NCBI RefSeq assembly: GCF_900155655.1
Contig: NZ_LT706987.1
Location: forward strand, 1,013,542-1,077,541
Length of the DNA: 64,000 bases
Direction of reading: 5' to 3'
DNA from: Prevotella ihumii
Lineage (GTDB): Bacteria; Bacteroidota; Bacteroidia; Bacteroidales; Bacteroidaceae
How positions within the stretch are numbered: position 1 is the first letter of the stretch; every line of letters begins with the position of its first letter. Below are positions 1 to 8,022 of this stretch, piece by piece. The notes under the pieces are model-generated. The model ran no database searches. It saw only the letters and a program-made list of their open reading frames with translations, and was not told where the DNA came from. A program made the position numbers and the translations under genes.

Positions 1-35
1 TTATTCCAACAATATTGATAATATGTTGATAAATA

Positions 36-67
36 AGTTGGTTTATCAAAAATAATGCTTACCTTTG
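36..67 (+). promoter_or_regulatory. Probable promoter of the RRM gene
   Basis: GTTG at 36-39, 20 bases, then TACCTTTG at 60-67. This fits the Bacteroidetes sigma-70 pattern TTTG-N19-21-TAnnTTTG with one mismatch in the upstream box. It is the best promoter match ahead of the RRM gene and would start the transcript near 75, leaving a leader of about 285 bases. Inferred from pattern only. Confidence 0.45.
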
Positions 68-358
68 CCGCCATAGAAATTTGATGTTTTGTATTGACTC
101 TAATAACAATGCTTTTTCTTCTTTTATAAAGCAGATTTATCATCGTAATGATTCACTCAAAATAAAGTTTCTGATATTCTTGTCTTATCAATGATGAGGA
201 TATATTTAGTGAAACGATGATAAAACGACTTAAAGAGATGTTTTGAACAATAATGTTTTTCTCAGTAGTATCAACCTTTATTCATCTTTTACCTCCTTTT
301 TACAGAAGGATACCCCACAACAGTATTTATTTAAGTTTTAATTTTAAACGCAAAAAAA
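68..358 (+). other. Long non-coding leader upstream of RRM gene
   Basis: No convincing open frame is seen in this 290-base stretch on either strand. If the promoter at 36-67 is used, it is the 5' leader of the RRM mRNA. It ends in an A-rich stretch (cgcaaaaaaaatg) typical of Bacteroidetes start regions rather than a strong Shine-Dalgarno. A regulatory role, as in cold-shock mRNAs, is only an inference. Confidence 0.35.
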
Positions 359-829
359 ATGAACATTTATGTTTCAAACATCAACTTCCGTACAGAGGAA
401 GCAAGTCTAAATCAATTATTCGCTAACTACGGAGAAGTAAATTCAACACGTATCATTACTGACCGTGAAACAGGTCGATCTCGTGGCTTTGGCTTTGTAG
501 AAATGCTCAATGATGAAGAAGGTCAAGCAGCTATTGACGCACTAAATGGTAAAGAATTTGAAGAGAAAGAACTTAACATTAGCGTTGCACGTCCAAGAGA
601 AGAACACAACAACAATCGTGGTGGTTACCAAAGCCGTGGCGGATACAACCGTGGTGGTGGCTATAATCGCAATAACGACCGCGGGGGTTACAATCGTGGC
701 GGGGGTTACAACCGCAACAACGATCGCTATAACGACCGTGGTGGGTACCAAACCCGAGGTGGATACGATCGTAATGAATACCGCAACAGCCGATATAGCA
801 ACGATTTCGAAGGTTTCGACAATAACTAA
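359..829 (+). CDS. RNA-binding protein with RRM domain and Gly/Arg/Tyr/Asn-rich tail
   Basis: A cytoplasmic single-stranded RNA-binding protein of 156 residues. The RRM fills residues 1-80: RNP2 is IYVSNI at 3-8 and RNP1 is RGFGFVEM at 42-49, with the aromatic residues that stack on RNA intact. Residues 83-145 are low-complexity repeats of GGY, RGG and YNRNND type, resembling eukaryotic RGG/GRP tails. Bacteroidetes commonly carry several such RRM proteins, implicated in post-transcriptional control; targets of this one are unknown. It stands alone with its own leader and is followed by a strong terminator at 852-902. Repetitive DNA in the tail gives open frames in other phases, which I regard as shadows. 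Confidence 0.93.
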   Translation: MNIYVSNINFRTEEASLNQLFANYGEVNSTRIITDRETGRSRGFGFVEMLNDEEGQAAIDALNGKEFEEKELNISVARPREEHNNNRGGYQSRGGYNRGGGYNRNNDRGGYNRGGGYNRNNDRYNDRGGYQTRGGYDRNEYRNSRYSNDFEGFDNN

Positions 830-851
830 TTGTTAAGGTCTAAAGCAATAT

Positions 852-902
852 AAAAAAGGAGAATAAGCTTGAAATATCAGTAGCTTATTCTCCTTTTTCT
901 TT
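852..902 (+). terminator. Rho-independent terminator after RRM gene
   Basis: AAAAGGAGAATAAGCT pairs with AGCTTATTCTCCTTTT across a 12-base loop, followed by a T-rich stretch. The symmetrical A and T runs mean it could also end the convergent - strand transcript of the mutarotase-like gene. Confidence 0.85.
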
Positions 903-931
903 TAGTTTTTCCAAGCATTTCCAACCTATGC

Positions 932-1879
932 TTACTTCTGCTTCTTCATTATCAATGGTGGGTCGGTAGTCAACAAAAATACTGTTGCAGCGTGGAATAC
1001 TTGTCCTGGCACAAGTATATCTTTCACCATATTATTCTTGTCGTCAAGTCCCGAATGTATAGGTTGGAACGACACTCCCGTACTCTCCTTTCCATAGGTA
1101 TTCACTTTGAGAGTAGGTTCGTAGGTGTAAACCGTAAGTGCTCTACCGCTTTGCGCATCAAAAAGTATTGCAGCAGGTTTTTGCACTATTGTAGGGTGAC
1201 GCAGTTGGTAAAAATGGTTATATCCTGATGGCAATTGCTTAATACGTGCCCCTATCTCGTGTGGCTGTAAGAAGCAAAGCGGAGTATTTTTAGCACTTTG
1301 CACTTTGCAACTATGTTCGCTTTTATTATCAAACGTATTCACACGATACGAATCTATCCATAAATGCTGTTTCAAAATAGACTTATATTCATCGCCCGAC
1401 AAGTTGAATACAATACCATTAGTCAGTTTGTAAGTAGTAGGACAAGTAGACGATATGCGATAATCAATATCCAACGCATTTTGGTCTGTCAATGTATAAA
1501 CTACCATAAAATTCATTTTCCCTTCAAACTCCTTGCTTTCTTTTTCAGTTACATATCTGAACGAAACCGACTGATTGTCAGCCGAAACCACTTCCCAAGT
1601 TTTATCTGCCAATGAGTTTCTCAATTCGCCACCTACATTTACAAGCGTTGCGCCCAAGTATAGATTGCTTTTATACGCATCTATATTGCTATACCCCTTC
1701 ACTATGGGTTCTAATCTGCCATTCCAATTGTAGGCTTCAAGCGAGACGAGACGTGCCCCATAATTGGTTACAACGGCTTTCATTCCTGAATTGTTGTGGA
1801 GCGTATATTGCTTTATATCTTGCGCATTGGCTGTCAAAACCAACAACAAAGATAAAATAGTTAGCCCGTAGTATTTCAT
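932..1879 (-). CDS. Galactose mutarotase-like secreted protein lacking catalytic residues
   Basis: Member of the aldose 1-epimerase (GalM) fold family, 315 residues from the chosen start, with a signal peptide (MKYYGLTILSLLLVLTANAQ), so probably periplasmic. I start at 1879 rather than the upstream in-frame ATG at 1909, because 1907-1914 reads TATATTTG on this strand, a likely -7 box. The beta-sandwich landmarks NYGARLVSLE and the closing GVSFQP segment are visible. The residues known to do catalysis are not: the usual TNHxYFNL motif reads TNGIVFNL (His to Gly), the NHLHGG region carrying the other His is missing, and the usual LEPQ glutamate reads FQPI (Glu to Gln). It may bind rather than epimerise sugar. 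It converges on the RRM gene. Confidence 0.8.
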   Translation of the reverse strand: MKYYGLTILSLLLVLTANAQDIKQYTLHNNSGMKAVVTNYGARLVSLEAYNWNGRLEPIVKGYSNIDAYKSNLYLGATLVNVGGELRNSLADKTWEVVSADNQSVSFRYVTEKESKEFEGKMNFMVVYTLTDQNALDIDYRISSTCPTTYKLTNGIVFNLSGDEYKSILKQHLWIDSYRVNTFDNKSEHSCKVQSAKNTPLCFLQPHEIGARIKQLPSGYNHFYQLRHPTIVQKPAAILFDAQSGRALTVYTYEPTLKVNTYGKESTGVSFQPIHSGLDDKNNMVKDILVPGQVFHAATVFLLTTDPPLIMKKQK

Positions 1880-2106
1880 TCTTTTTGTTTTTAGGTTCAT
1901 TATATGCAAATATACAAAAAATATTGTAAAAATCTATTTATTCGTAAAAAACTTTTCCTCATTGCGCTTTTATTAAGTATTCATACAATGCTAAGAACAT
2001 TATTATGAGCCAATGGTAGTTCACAAAAAGAACAAAAAAAGAAGCAGCCATACACATCGTATAACACAAATATAACCAACTGAAACACAAATACTTACAA
2101 ATGCTT

Positions 2107-2214
2107 TCCAAAACATATATGTTTTACCCACCCAAACATATATGTATTACCTTGTCAAAGTTAAACTTTGGCGCTGTCAAACATATATGTTTTACTGCTA
2201 AAACATTAATGGTT
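2107..2214. repeat. Intergenic palindrome cluster A
   Basis: Units in order: AAAACATATATGTTTTAC (2110-2127), AAACATATATGTATTA (2134-2149), CAAAGTTAAACTTTGG (2156-2171), CAAACATATATGTTTTAC (2178-2195) and the variant AAAACATTAATGGTT (2200-2214), followed by TAGAACAA near 2238. Same family as the clusters at 15.9, 27.05, 42.2 and 56.9 kb. No gene is seen in this gap (1880-2662); the rest of it holds a small hairpin and the MITE-like element. Confidence 0.85.
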
Positions 2215-2298
2215 CAATTCTCAACAATAGGTAGGTTATAAATAGAACAAAAGCATTAGTCCGAACATATAATGGAGGGTTAAGGTAAAATCGATAAG

Positions 2299-2318
2299 CC
2301 CAAATCGAATGATTTGGG
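2299..2318. other. Small perfect hairpin
   Basis: CCCAAATC, 4-base loop GAAT, GATTTGGG: an 8-bp perfect stem between repeat cluster A and the MITE-like element. No T run follows on either strand, so it is not an obvious terminator. Function unknown. Confidence 0.5.
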
Positions 2319-2362
2319 ATAAGATAAACATAAAAAACGATATAGCTTTTGTGTATAAAAAC

Positions 2363-2627
2363 TATAGGCTGGTTCTATAAATTACCACCGCATATAGTCA
2401 TTAATTTTTTATGAAATACGTTTTGTTATCTTTTGGCTTCTTTTTATATAAAACAGGCTGCGCCTCAACCATTCAAACAAGTTTGTTCGCATTCGGCTTG
2501 CTCCGTTTTGGTTCAAAATGTAAGTTCGTTCAGTCGTGTAGCTCGCTACATTCCTTCACGCTCTTGCATTTTGACCTCAAAAATAAGTTCAAAATCTAAC
2601 AAAGCTAATTTATAGAACCAGCCTATA
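2363..2627. mobile_element. MITE-like element with perfect 22-bp terminal inverted repeats
   Basis: Bases 2363-2384 (beginning TATAGGCTGGTTCTATAAAT) are the exact reverse complement of 2606-2627. The 265-bp unit holds two overlapping open frames of about 60 codons (2411-2599, 2433-2615) with no recognisable protein, so it looks non-autonomous. Outside the right end, TATATCGTTTTT is the complement of AAAAACGATATA at 2334-2345, so the symmetry may extend further with a 20-base interruption on the left. No transposase is encoded and no clear target duplication is seen. Confidence 0.6.
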
Positions 2628-2662
2628 TCGTTTTTCTAAAATATTGTGCGCTAAAAAGCTAC

Positions 2663-3886
2663 TTATTGCGCTGCTTCTTCAGCAGTTTCTTCTTTCGACT
2701 TTGGCAAGATAAGATTTAGAAGAACACCAACAATAGCCGACAAACCAATACCGCTCATAGCAAAATTGCCAATATTCAACATTGCACCACCAATACCAAG
2801 GGTCAATGTTATCGAAATGATAATTGTATTGCGAGTATGGTTAAGGTTTACCTTATGCTGAATAAGATTTTGAACACCCACAGAGGCAATTGTTCCGAAT
2901 AGTAAAAGCATAATACCACCCAATACAGCTGAAGGAATACTCTGCAACAATGCACTCAATTTACCGATAACAGAGAATACTATGGCAGTAGCAGCTGAAA
3001 TACGAATAACCTGAGGGTGGGTAACTTTTGTGATACTCATTGCACCCGTCACTTCGCTATATGTGGTTACAGGAGGGCCTCCAAAGAAACTTGCAGCAAG
3101 ACAAGCCAAGCCATCGCCCAACATAGTGCGGTGAAGTCCTGGTTCTTGTGCAAAGTCTTTGTTTGCCACAGCTCCAACAACATACACATCGCCAATATGC
3201 TCGATGACTGGAGCTATAGCCACAGGTATCATATAGAAGAAAGGTTCCCAAGCAAATTGAGGCAAATGGAAGTCGGATAATGCTGGAGGAAGAGCTATCC
3301 AAGCGGCTGCCTGTACAGGCGCAAAGTCGACCACGCCCATAAAGATGGCAACAATATAGCCTGCCACAATGCCACAAACCACGGGTACTAACTTGATTAA
3401 GCCTTTGCCTAAAGACAATACAAGCACAGCCACAGCAAGCGAGACACAAGCCAAAATCCAATTGGTTTTAGCCATATCCACAGCTGAACTTGACAGCGAA
3501 AGTCCAATAAGGATAATCACAGGTCCAATAACAACAGGGGGAAAGAGGGTTTTAAGCAATCGTTGACCTTGCCAACGAATTAACATCGACATAACGAAGT
3601 AAACCAACGATACGCCAATGATACCTGCCAATGCGCCAGGCATACCCCACTGCTTCGATGCAGCAATGATGGGAGCAATAAATGCGAATGATGAACCCAA
3701 AAAAATAGGAACTTTACCTTTCGTCACTAAATGAAAGATAAAAGTTCCTATACCTGCTGTAAATAACGCTGTTGCGGGGTCTAACCCCACAAGTAAGGGG
3801 ACGAGAACTGTTGCTCCAAAAGCAACAAAAAGAAACTGAACGCCTACTATCGTTCTTCGGAAGGGTGATAAATTTGTTGTGTCCAT
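2663..3886 (-). CDS. uraA: Uracil permease (NCS2 family)
   Basis: Inner-membrane nucleobase:cation symporter, 407 residues, the usual size for UraA-type NCS2 proteins, with about a dozen hydrophobic segments. The family landmarks are clear: an EHIGDVYVVG motif with its substrate-binding Glu, the following GLHRTMLGDGLA segment, and GGPPVTTYSE. These favour uracil (UraA) over xanthine transporters, though specificity from sequence is not certain. Single gene on the - strand; TAATTTTG (complement of 3951-3958) about 70 bases before the start is a probable -7 box. A C-terminal acidic tail (KEETAEEAAQ) follows the last membrane segment. Confidence 0.92.
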   Translation of the reverse strand: MDTTNLSPFRRTIVGVQFLFVAFGATVLVPLLVGLDPATALFTAGIGTFIFHLVTKGKVPIFLGSSFAFIAPIIAASKQWGMPGALAGIIGVSLVYFVMSMLIRWQGQRLLKTLFPPVVIGPVIILIGLSLSSSAVDMAKTNWILACVSLAVAVLVLSLGKGLIKLVPVVCGIVAGYIVAIFMGVVDFAPVQAAAWIALPPALSDFHLPQFAWEPFFYMIPVAIAPVIEHIGDVYVVGAVANKDFAQEPGLHRTMLGDGLACLAASFFGGPPVTTYSEVTGAMSITKVTHPQVIRISAATAIVFSVIGKLSALLQSIPSAVLGGIMLLLFGTIASVGVQNLIQHKVNLNHTRNTIIISITLTLGIGGAMLNIGNFAMSGIGLSAIVGVLLNLILPKSKEETAEEAAQ

Positions 3887-4055
3887 ATTATTAAAGGTGT
3901 ATTATCAAAAGCATAAGACCATTGCCTTAAATTTTGGCTGCAAAATTACAAAAAATATTCCATTCGCTTTATAAGATTTTAATATTTTTTTATAAATTTA
4001 GAAACCTTCTCATTGCGATCTTTTTACAGTATAGCCGACATCTGTAATTTCTTAT

Positions 4056-5072
4056 CTAACCCCTATTCGACTTTAGCAATACATAGATTACCACGGGTGC
4101 CCCAATAAGTGGAGTAACCGCATTGAGTGGCATAATACCATCTTCGCCAGGCAAATAACAAATGATGTTACACAATAAGGCGATAATAGCTCCGCTCAAG
4201 ATAGTAGACGGAAGCAAAAGACGATGATTTTCGGTAGTAAGAATAAGGCGTGCTATATGCGGAACGGCTAAACCTATAAAGGCTATTGGCCCACAAAAAG
4301 CAGTAGTAATGGCTGCCAAAAGCCCTGTAACTACTAAGAGATAATTGCGTACTCGACGAGTGTTAATGCCCAAACTTTCAGCATATTGAGGGCCAAGGAG
4401 TAAGGCGTTAAGGGGTTTCATCAGCAACAACGAACAGAATATGCCTATCGAAACTATGCAGACAAACACAGGGATATGCTCCATAGATACACCACCAAAA
4501 TTGCCAAGTCCCCATATCATATAACTCTTTACACCTTCTTCGGTTGCAAAAAAATTGAGCAAAGATACAACAGACGATGAAACATAGCCCACCATAATTC
4601 CGATAATGAGCAAAAGAATACTGTTGCGAATGATTAAAGAAAAGAAAAATACCAATGCCGTTACTGCCATTGCACCAATAAAAGCAGAAATGAGGATGGC
4701 TAAAAAGCCTGAAACCGAAAACAAAACAGTGGAAATATTGCCGCCTAAAAGCAACATTACCAATGCCACACCTAAGCCAGCACCAGCGTTAATACCAAAC
4801 ACATCGGGTCCAGCAAGAGGGTTGCGAAAAGCTGTTTGCAACATTAAGCCACTTACAGCCAAAGCCCCACCACAAAACATTGCAGTGATGGCTTGTGGAA
4901 GACGATTTTCGAGAACTATGAATTTCCAACTTTCTTTGCCTTCAAACTTACCAAGAACAATATTGAAAACATCATTGAAAGGTATGCGTACCGAACCTAT
5001 ATAAAGATTGAATACGAATAATACCACAATACATAGTGCAAGTAGGAGAAATATACAACTGTCTTTCTTCAT
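4056..5072 (-). CDS. Iron-type ABC transporter permease (FecCD/BtuC family)
   Basis: Inner-membrane permease of 338 residues with about ten hydrophobic segments, typical of the FecCD/BtuC family that moves siderophores, heme or cobalamin with periplasmic binding proteins. Landmarks: NRLPQAITAMFCGGALAVSG near residue 58, the FRNPLAGPDVFG loop, and GPIAFIGLAVPHIARL near 265, which faces the ATPase. It lies 44 bases downstream of the binding-protein gene on the same strand, so the two are an operon. The ATPase partner that normally follows is absent: the next gene is uraA, beyond a 169-base gap. Confidence 0.9.
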   Translation of the reverse strand: MKKDSCIFLLLALCIVVLFVFNLYIGSVRIPFNDVFNIVLGKFEGKESWKFIVLENRLPQAITAMFCGGALAVSGLMLQTAFRNPLAGPDVFGINAGAGLGVALVMLLLGGNISTVLFSVSGFLAILISAFIGAMAVTALVFFFSLIIRNSILLLIIGIMVGYVSSSVVSLLNFFATEEGVKSYMIWGLGNFGGVSMEHIPVFVCIVSIGIFCSLLLMKPLNALLLGPQYAESLGINTRRVRNYLLVVTGLLAAITTAFCGPIAFIGLAVPHIARLILTTENHRLLLPSTILSGAIIALLCNIICYLPGEDGIMPLNAVTPLIGAPVVIYVLLKSNRG

Positions 5073-5116
5073 CTTTAAGAGCGCATTTACGGATTTGAGA
5101 AATAGAGCCTTACACC

Positions 5117-6244
5117 TTATAAATGATGGTAATAGCGCATCTCACCAAGTTTCAAGTCAGGGTGAAAGAGCTGAATAAGGTCTTGTAAAAGCCAATCGGG
5201 ACGCCAGCTTACCTCCTCAAAATAAGGTGTTTTATCAACCATACAACCATAAATTTCACCTGTTTTGAAAGGCTTTAGTGCGGCATACCCAGAGTATTCG
5301 GCCAAGAGAAGCGACTTGTTCATTGTGGTGTAATAGCTCATTATCCAAAAGTCGGCTTGTCCAGCCTTGTCTAACACAGTTTCGAAAGGTAATGCCAAGC
5401 TACCACTCTTTGTATCATTGCTGAAAGCATATTTGCCATTTGCATCTTTATAGAGCAGTCCTACGCTGCTATTACCACCAGGCATATACCACACACTACC
5501 TGTCTTACGGTCGGGAAGAACCGAGCGTGTTTGTTTTGAAGTTTTAGCTTTAGCCTTCAATGCTAAATAGTTGGTTTCCATAACTTTAAACAGAGAGTCT
5601 GCCTTCGCTTCGCAACCAAAGAGAAGACCATAAAATTTCATCCATTCGGCACGACCCAAAGCTGAAGTTTCCATATAGTCGGCACATTCAATAATTGGGA
5701 TTTTCACCTCGTCAAGTTTACCATAACCCCCGCTATTTTCGAATGGCGAGAGGAATAAACCATCGGATTGAATGTCGATAATCTTCTCAATATTAGGCTT
5801 CATTCCATCGCCACAATCGGCAATAGCACCTGGCTTACCTTGCATTTTCAGTCGTTTGTGTACATCGGGGATAAGCATATATTTTGCATCGGCTACACCT
5901 GCAATAGCTTTTTCTTGACCTAACATTTCCAAAAGGTTGGCGTGTGCAGCTGTAAATATCACACTGCGTTTGATAGGAATTTGCACAATTGTACCATCAG
6001 AATGATTTTCTGCCTTCTCAGCATCATTTACCAAATAATAGGTATGCAATATCTCGCCTTCCTTCCACGGATTTTTTAAGCAGACTTTCGTGCCCTCTTC
6101 GGTACGTTCCATCATTATATTCTTTGCATATTTGAACACTAAGGTGCTATCATTTGAAACTTTTTGTGTGCTATCGCTTTGTTTTTGATTACAACTAATC
6201 AAAAAAAATAATATAAAGAGGTAGAATATACTTATTTTACGCAT
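5117..6244 (-). CDS. Iron-type ABC transporter substrate-binding lipoprotein
   Basis: Periplasmic binding protein of class III (BtuF/FepB type), 375 residues. A short hydrophobic leader ends in a lipobox (FFLISC) with Cys18 as the likely lipidated residue. The body shows the two-lobe pattern: VIFTAAHANLLEMLGQEKAIAGV, a middle helix region, then the lobe around AEWMKFYGLLFGCEAKADSLF. It is first of a two-gene operon with the FecCD permease and is divergent from the DASS transporter. Ligand (siderophore, heme or corrinoid) cannot be told from sequence. Confidence 0.87.
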   Translation of the reverse strand: MRKISIFYLFILFFLISCNQKQSDSTQKVSNDSTLVFKYAKNIMMERTEEGTKVCLKNPWKEGEILHTYYLVNDAEKAENHSDGTIVQIPIKRSVIFTAAHANLLEMLGQEKAIAGVADAKYMLIPDVHKRLKMQGKPGAIADCGDGMKPNIEKIIDIQSDGLFLSPFENSGGYGKLDEVKIPIIECADYMETSALGRAEWMKFYGLLFGCEAKADSLFKVMETNYLALKAKAKTSKQTRSVLPDRKTGSVWYMPGGNSSVGLLYKDANGKYAFSNDTKSGSLALPFETVLDKAGQADFWIMSYYTTMNKSLLLAEYSGYAALKPFKTGEIYGCMVDKTPYFEEVSWRPDWLLQDLIQLFHPDLKLGEMRYYHHL

Positions 6245-6376
6245 AATGATAACAAATTTTCTACAAAACTACAAAAAAACTTCCATATAAGTATAAGTTT
6301 GAAAAATTTTTAGTATTTTAGCAAATGTATTATACAAATGACATATTATCGTTAATTCATTTAATTTTTAAACACC

Positions 6377-7843
6377 ATGACTGAGAACGAAACAAATCGA
6401 ATGACAAATCACTTTGAAGCAAAGAAAGTTTGGCAACTTTTAGGCATCGCCTTGGTAACATCAATTGTTTGGAACCTTCCAATTACTGCTTTTGGAATTG
6501 ACGGACTTACGGTAGTACAACAACGCATCATTGCAATTTTTGCGTTTGCAACCCTTGCTTGGCTCACAGAATGTATTCCTGCGTGGGCAACATCATTGGC
6601 GATTATGACAATAATGTGCGTAACGGTTTCGGAAAACTCATTAGAATTTTTCAAAGGTGAAGGAATAGGCGATTTACTTCACTCTAAAGATATTATGGCA
6701 TCGTTTGCCGACCCAATTATAATGTTGTTCTTGGCTGGCTTTATTTTGGCAATCGCCGCATCAAAATCAGGTTTGGACACGTTATTGGCTAAGAATATGA
6801 TTCGCCCATTTGGTAAGAAGAGCGAGAATGTATTGCTTGGTTTCCTCATTATTACGGGTCTTTTCTCTATGTTCATTTCAAATACTGCCACAGCAGCCTT
6901 GATGTTAACTTTCTTGACACCTGTATTTGCGGCTCTTCCTGCGAATGGTAAAGGGCGCATAGCACTCACGATGTCGATACCATTGGCAGCCAATTTGGGC
7001 GGAATGGGTACACCTATCGGAACTCCTCCAAATATGATTGCATTGAAATTTCTCAATGACCCAGAAGGCTTAAATCTTGGTATTGGCTTTGGCGAATGGG
7101 CAATGTTTATGATACCGCTTGTTATCATTATTATTTTCATTGCGTGGCGAATGCTGTTAATATTCTTCCCTTTCAGCAAAAAGACCATCGACTTGGAAAT
7201 TGATGGTGAAATTCATAAGGGTTGGCGTATGTGGGTTGTGATTGCAACATTCGTCGTTACCATCCTTTTATGGGTCATTCCAAGCAAGTTGACAGGCATC
7301 AACACAAACACGGTGGCAATGATTCCGATGGGCGTATTTGCTATTACGGGCGTAATAACAGCAAAAGACTTGCAACAAATAGATTGGAGTGTGATTTGGA
7401 TGGTTGCAGGAGGATTTGCCTTAGGATTAGGAATGAATGGTTCGGGATTGGCCGATGTAGCCATAGAGAGTATTCCATTTGCCAATTGGAGTCCAATAGT
7501 TATTCTCCTTATTTCAGGGCTCATCTGCTATTTCCTCTCTAATTTCATTTCAAATACTGCTACAGCAGCCCTCTTAATGCCTATTTTGGCTGTAGTATGT
7601 AAGGGTATGGGCGACAAGCTTAGCGTGATTGGTGGTACAAGCACAGTGCTCATAGGTATTGCCATTGCAGCTTCTACAGCTATGTGTTTGCCTATCTCTA
7701 CCCCACCTAATGCCATTGCTTACTCAACAGGATTGATTAAGCAGAAAGATATGCTAAAGGCAGGACTTACTTGTGGTATCATTTCACTCGTATTAGGCTA
7801 TATTCTCCTCTTTACCATTGGAGAGCTTCATTTATTGGGATAA
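6377..7843 (+). CDS. DASS/SLC13 family sodium:dicarboxylate (or sulfate) symporter
   Basis: Inner-membrane transporter of 488 residues with many hydrophobic segments. It shows the inverted-repeat pattern of divalent anion:Na+ symporters: two Ser-Asn-Thr motifs (SNTATAALMLTF and SNTATAALLMPI), which in characterised members such as VcINDY bind substrate and sodium, and paired GTPIGTPPN and PISTPPNAI hairpins. Substrate is probably a C4/C5 dicarboxylate such as succinate, but sulfate or phosphate cannot be excluded. A second in-frame ATG eight codons in (MTNHFEAKK) is an alternative start. It is a single gene closed by the hairpin at 7854-7894. Confidence 0.9.
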   Translation: MTENETNRMTNHFEAKKVWQLLGIALVTSIVWNLPITAFGIDGLTVVQQRIIAIFAFATLAWLTECIPAWATSLAIMTIMCVTVSENSLEFFKGEGIGDLLHSKDIMASFADPIIMLFLAGFILAIAASKSGLDTLLAKNMIRPFGKKSENVLLGFLIITGLFSMFISNTATAALMLTFLTPVFAALPANGKGRIALTMSIPLAANLGGMGTPIGTPPNMIALKFLNDPEGLNLGIGFGEWAMFMIPLVIIIIFIAWRMLLIFFPFSKKTIDLEIDGEIHKGWRMWVVIATFVVTILLWVIPSKLTGINTNTVAMIPMGVFAITGVITAKDLQQIDWSVIWMVAGGFALGLGMNGSGLADVAIESIPFANWSPIVILLISGLICYFLSNFISNTATAALLMPILAVVCKGMGDKLSVIGGTSTVLIGIAIAASTAMCLPISTPPNAIAYSTGLIKQKDMLKAGLTCGIISLVLGYILLFTIGELHLLG

Positions 7844-7853
7844 ACTATAATAC

Positions 7854-7894
7854 ACAAAAGCCAACAAGGAGAAACTTGTTGGCTTTTGTTTTTC
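7854..7894 (+). terminator. Strong rho-independent terminator after DASS transporter
   Basis: ACAAAAGCCAACAAG and CTTGTTGGCTTTTGT form a 15-bp perfect stem around a 6-base loop, followed by TTTTT. It lies between convergent genes and may serve both. Confidence 0.92.
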
Positions 7895-8022
7895 AAGCAC
7901 TATTGGACTTGTTTTAAACCCAAATCGGTCATTAGCCCGCAAAGGCTTTTTAAAGCGTTTAGAAGCTATATTGACTACGGATATAAAAACAAGAATGAAG
8001 CCTAAGAACGCATAAGACAATC

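Noticed and set aside
542-836. Val/Thr-rich ORFs in other frames of the RRM tail
   Set aside because: They arise from the repetitive GGY/RGG codons and have no start or family support.
2107-2214. CRISPR-like array
   Set aside because: Units are short palindromes with 5-8 base gaps and mixed types, without uniform spacers, and no cas genes occur in the window.
2411-2615. Two 60-codon ORFs inside the MITE-like element
   Set aside because: They overlap each other in different frames, have no known similarity and no start signals; taken as incidental.
3057-3461. 134-codon ORF on the same strand as uraA, and similar long frames inside other genes
   Set aside because: They are alternate or opposite frames of well-identified genes, with Cys/Arg-rich or otherwise odd composition.
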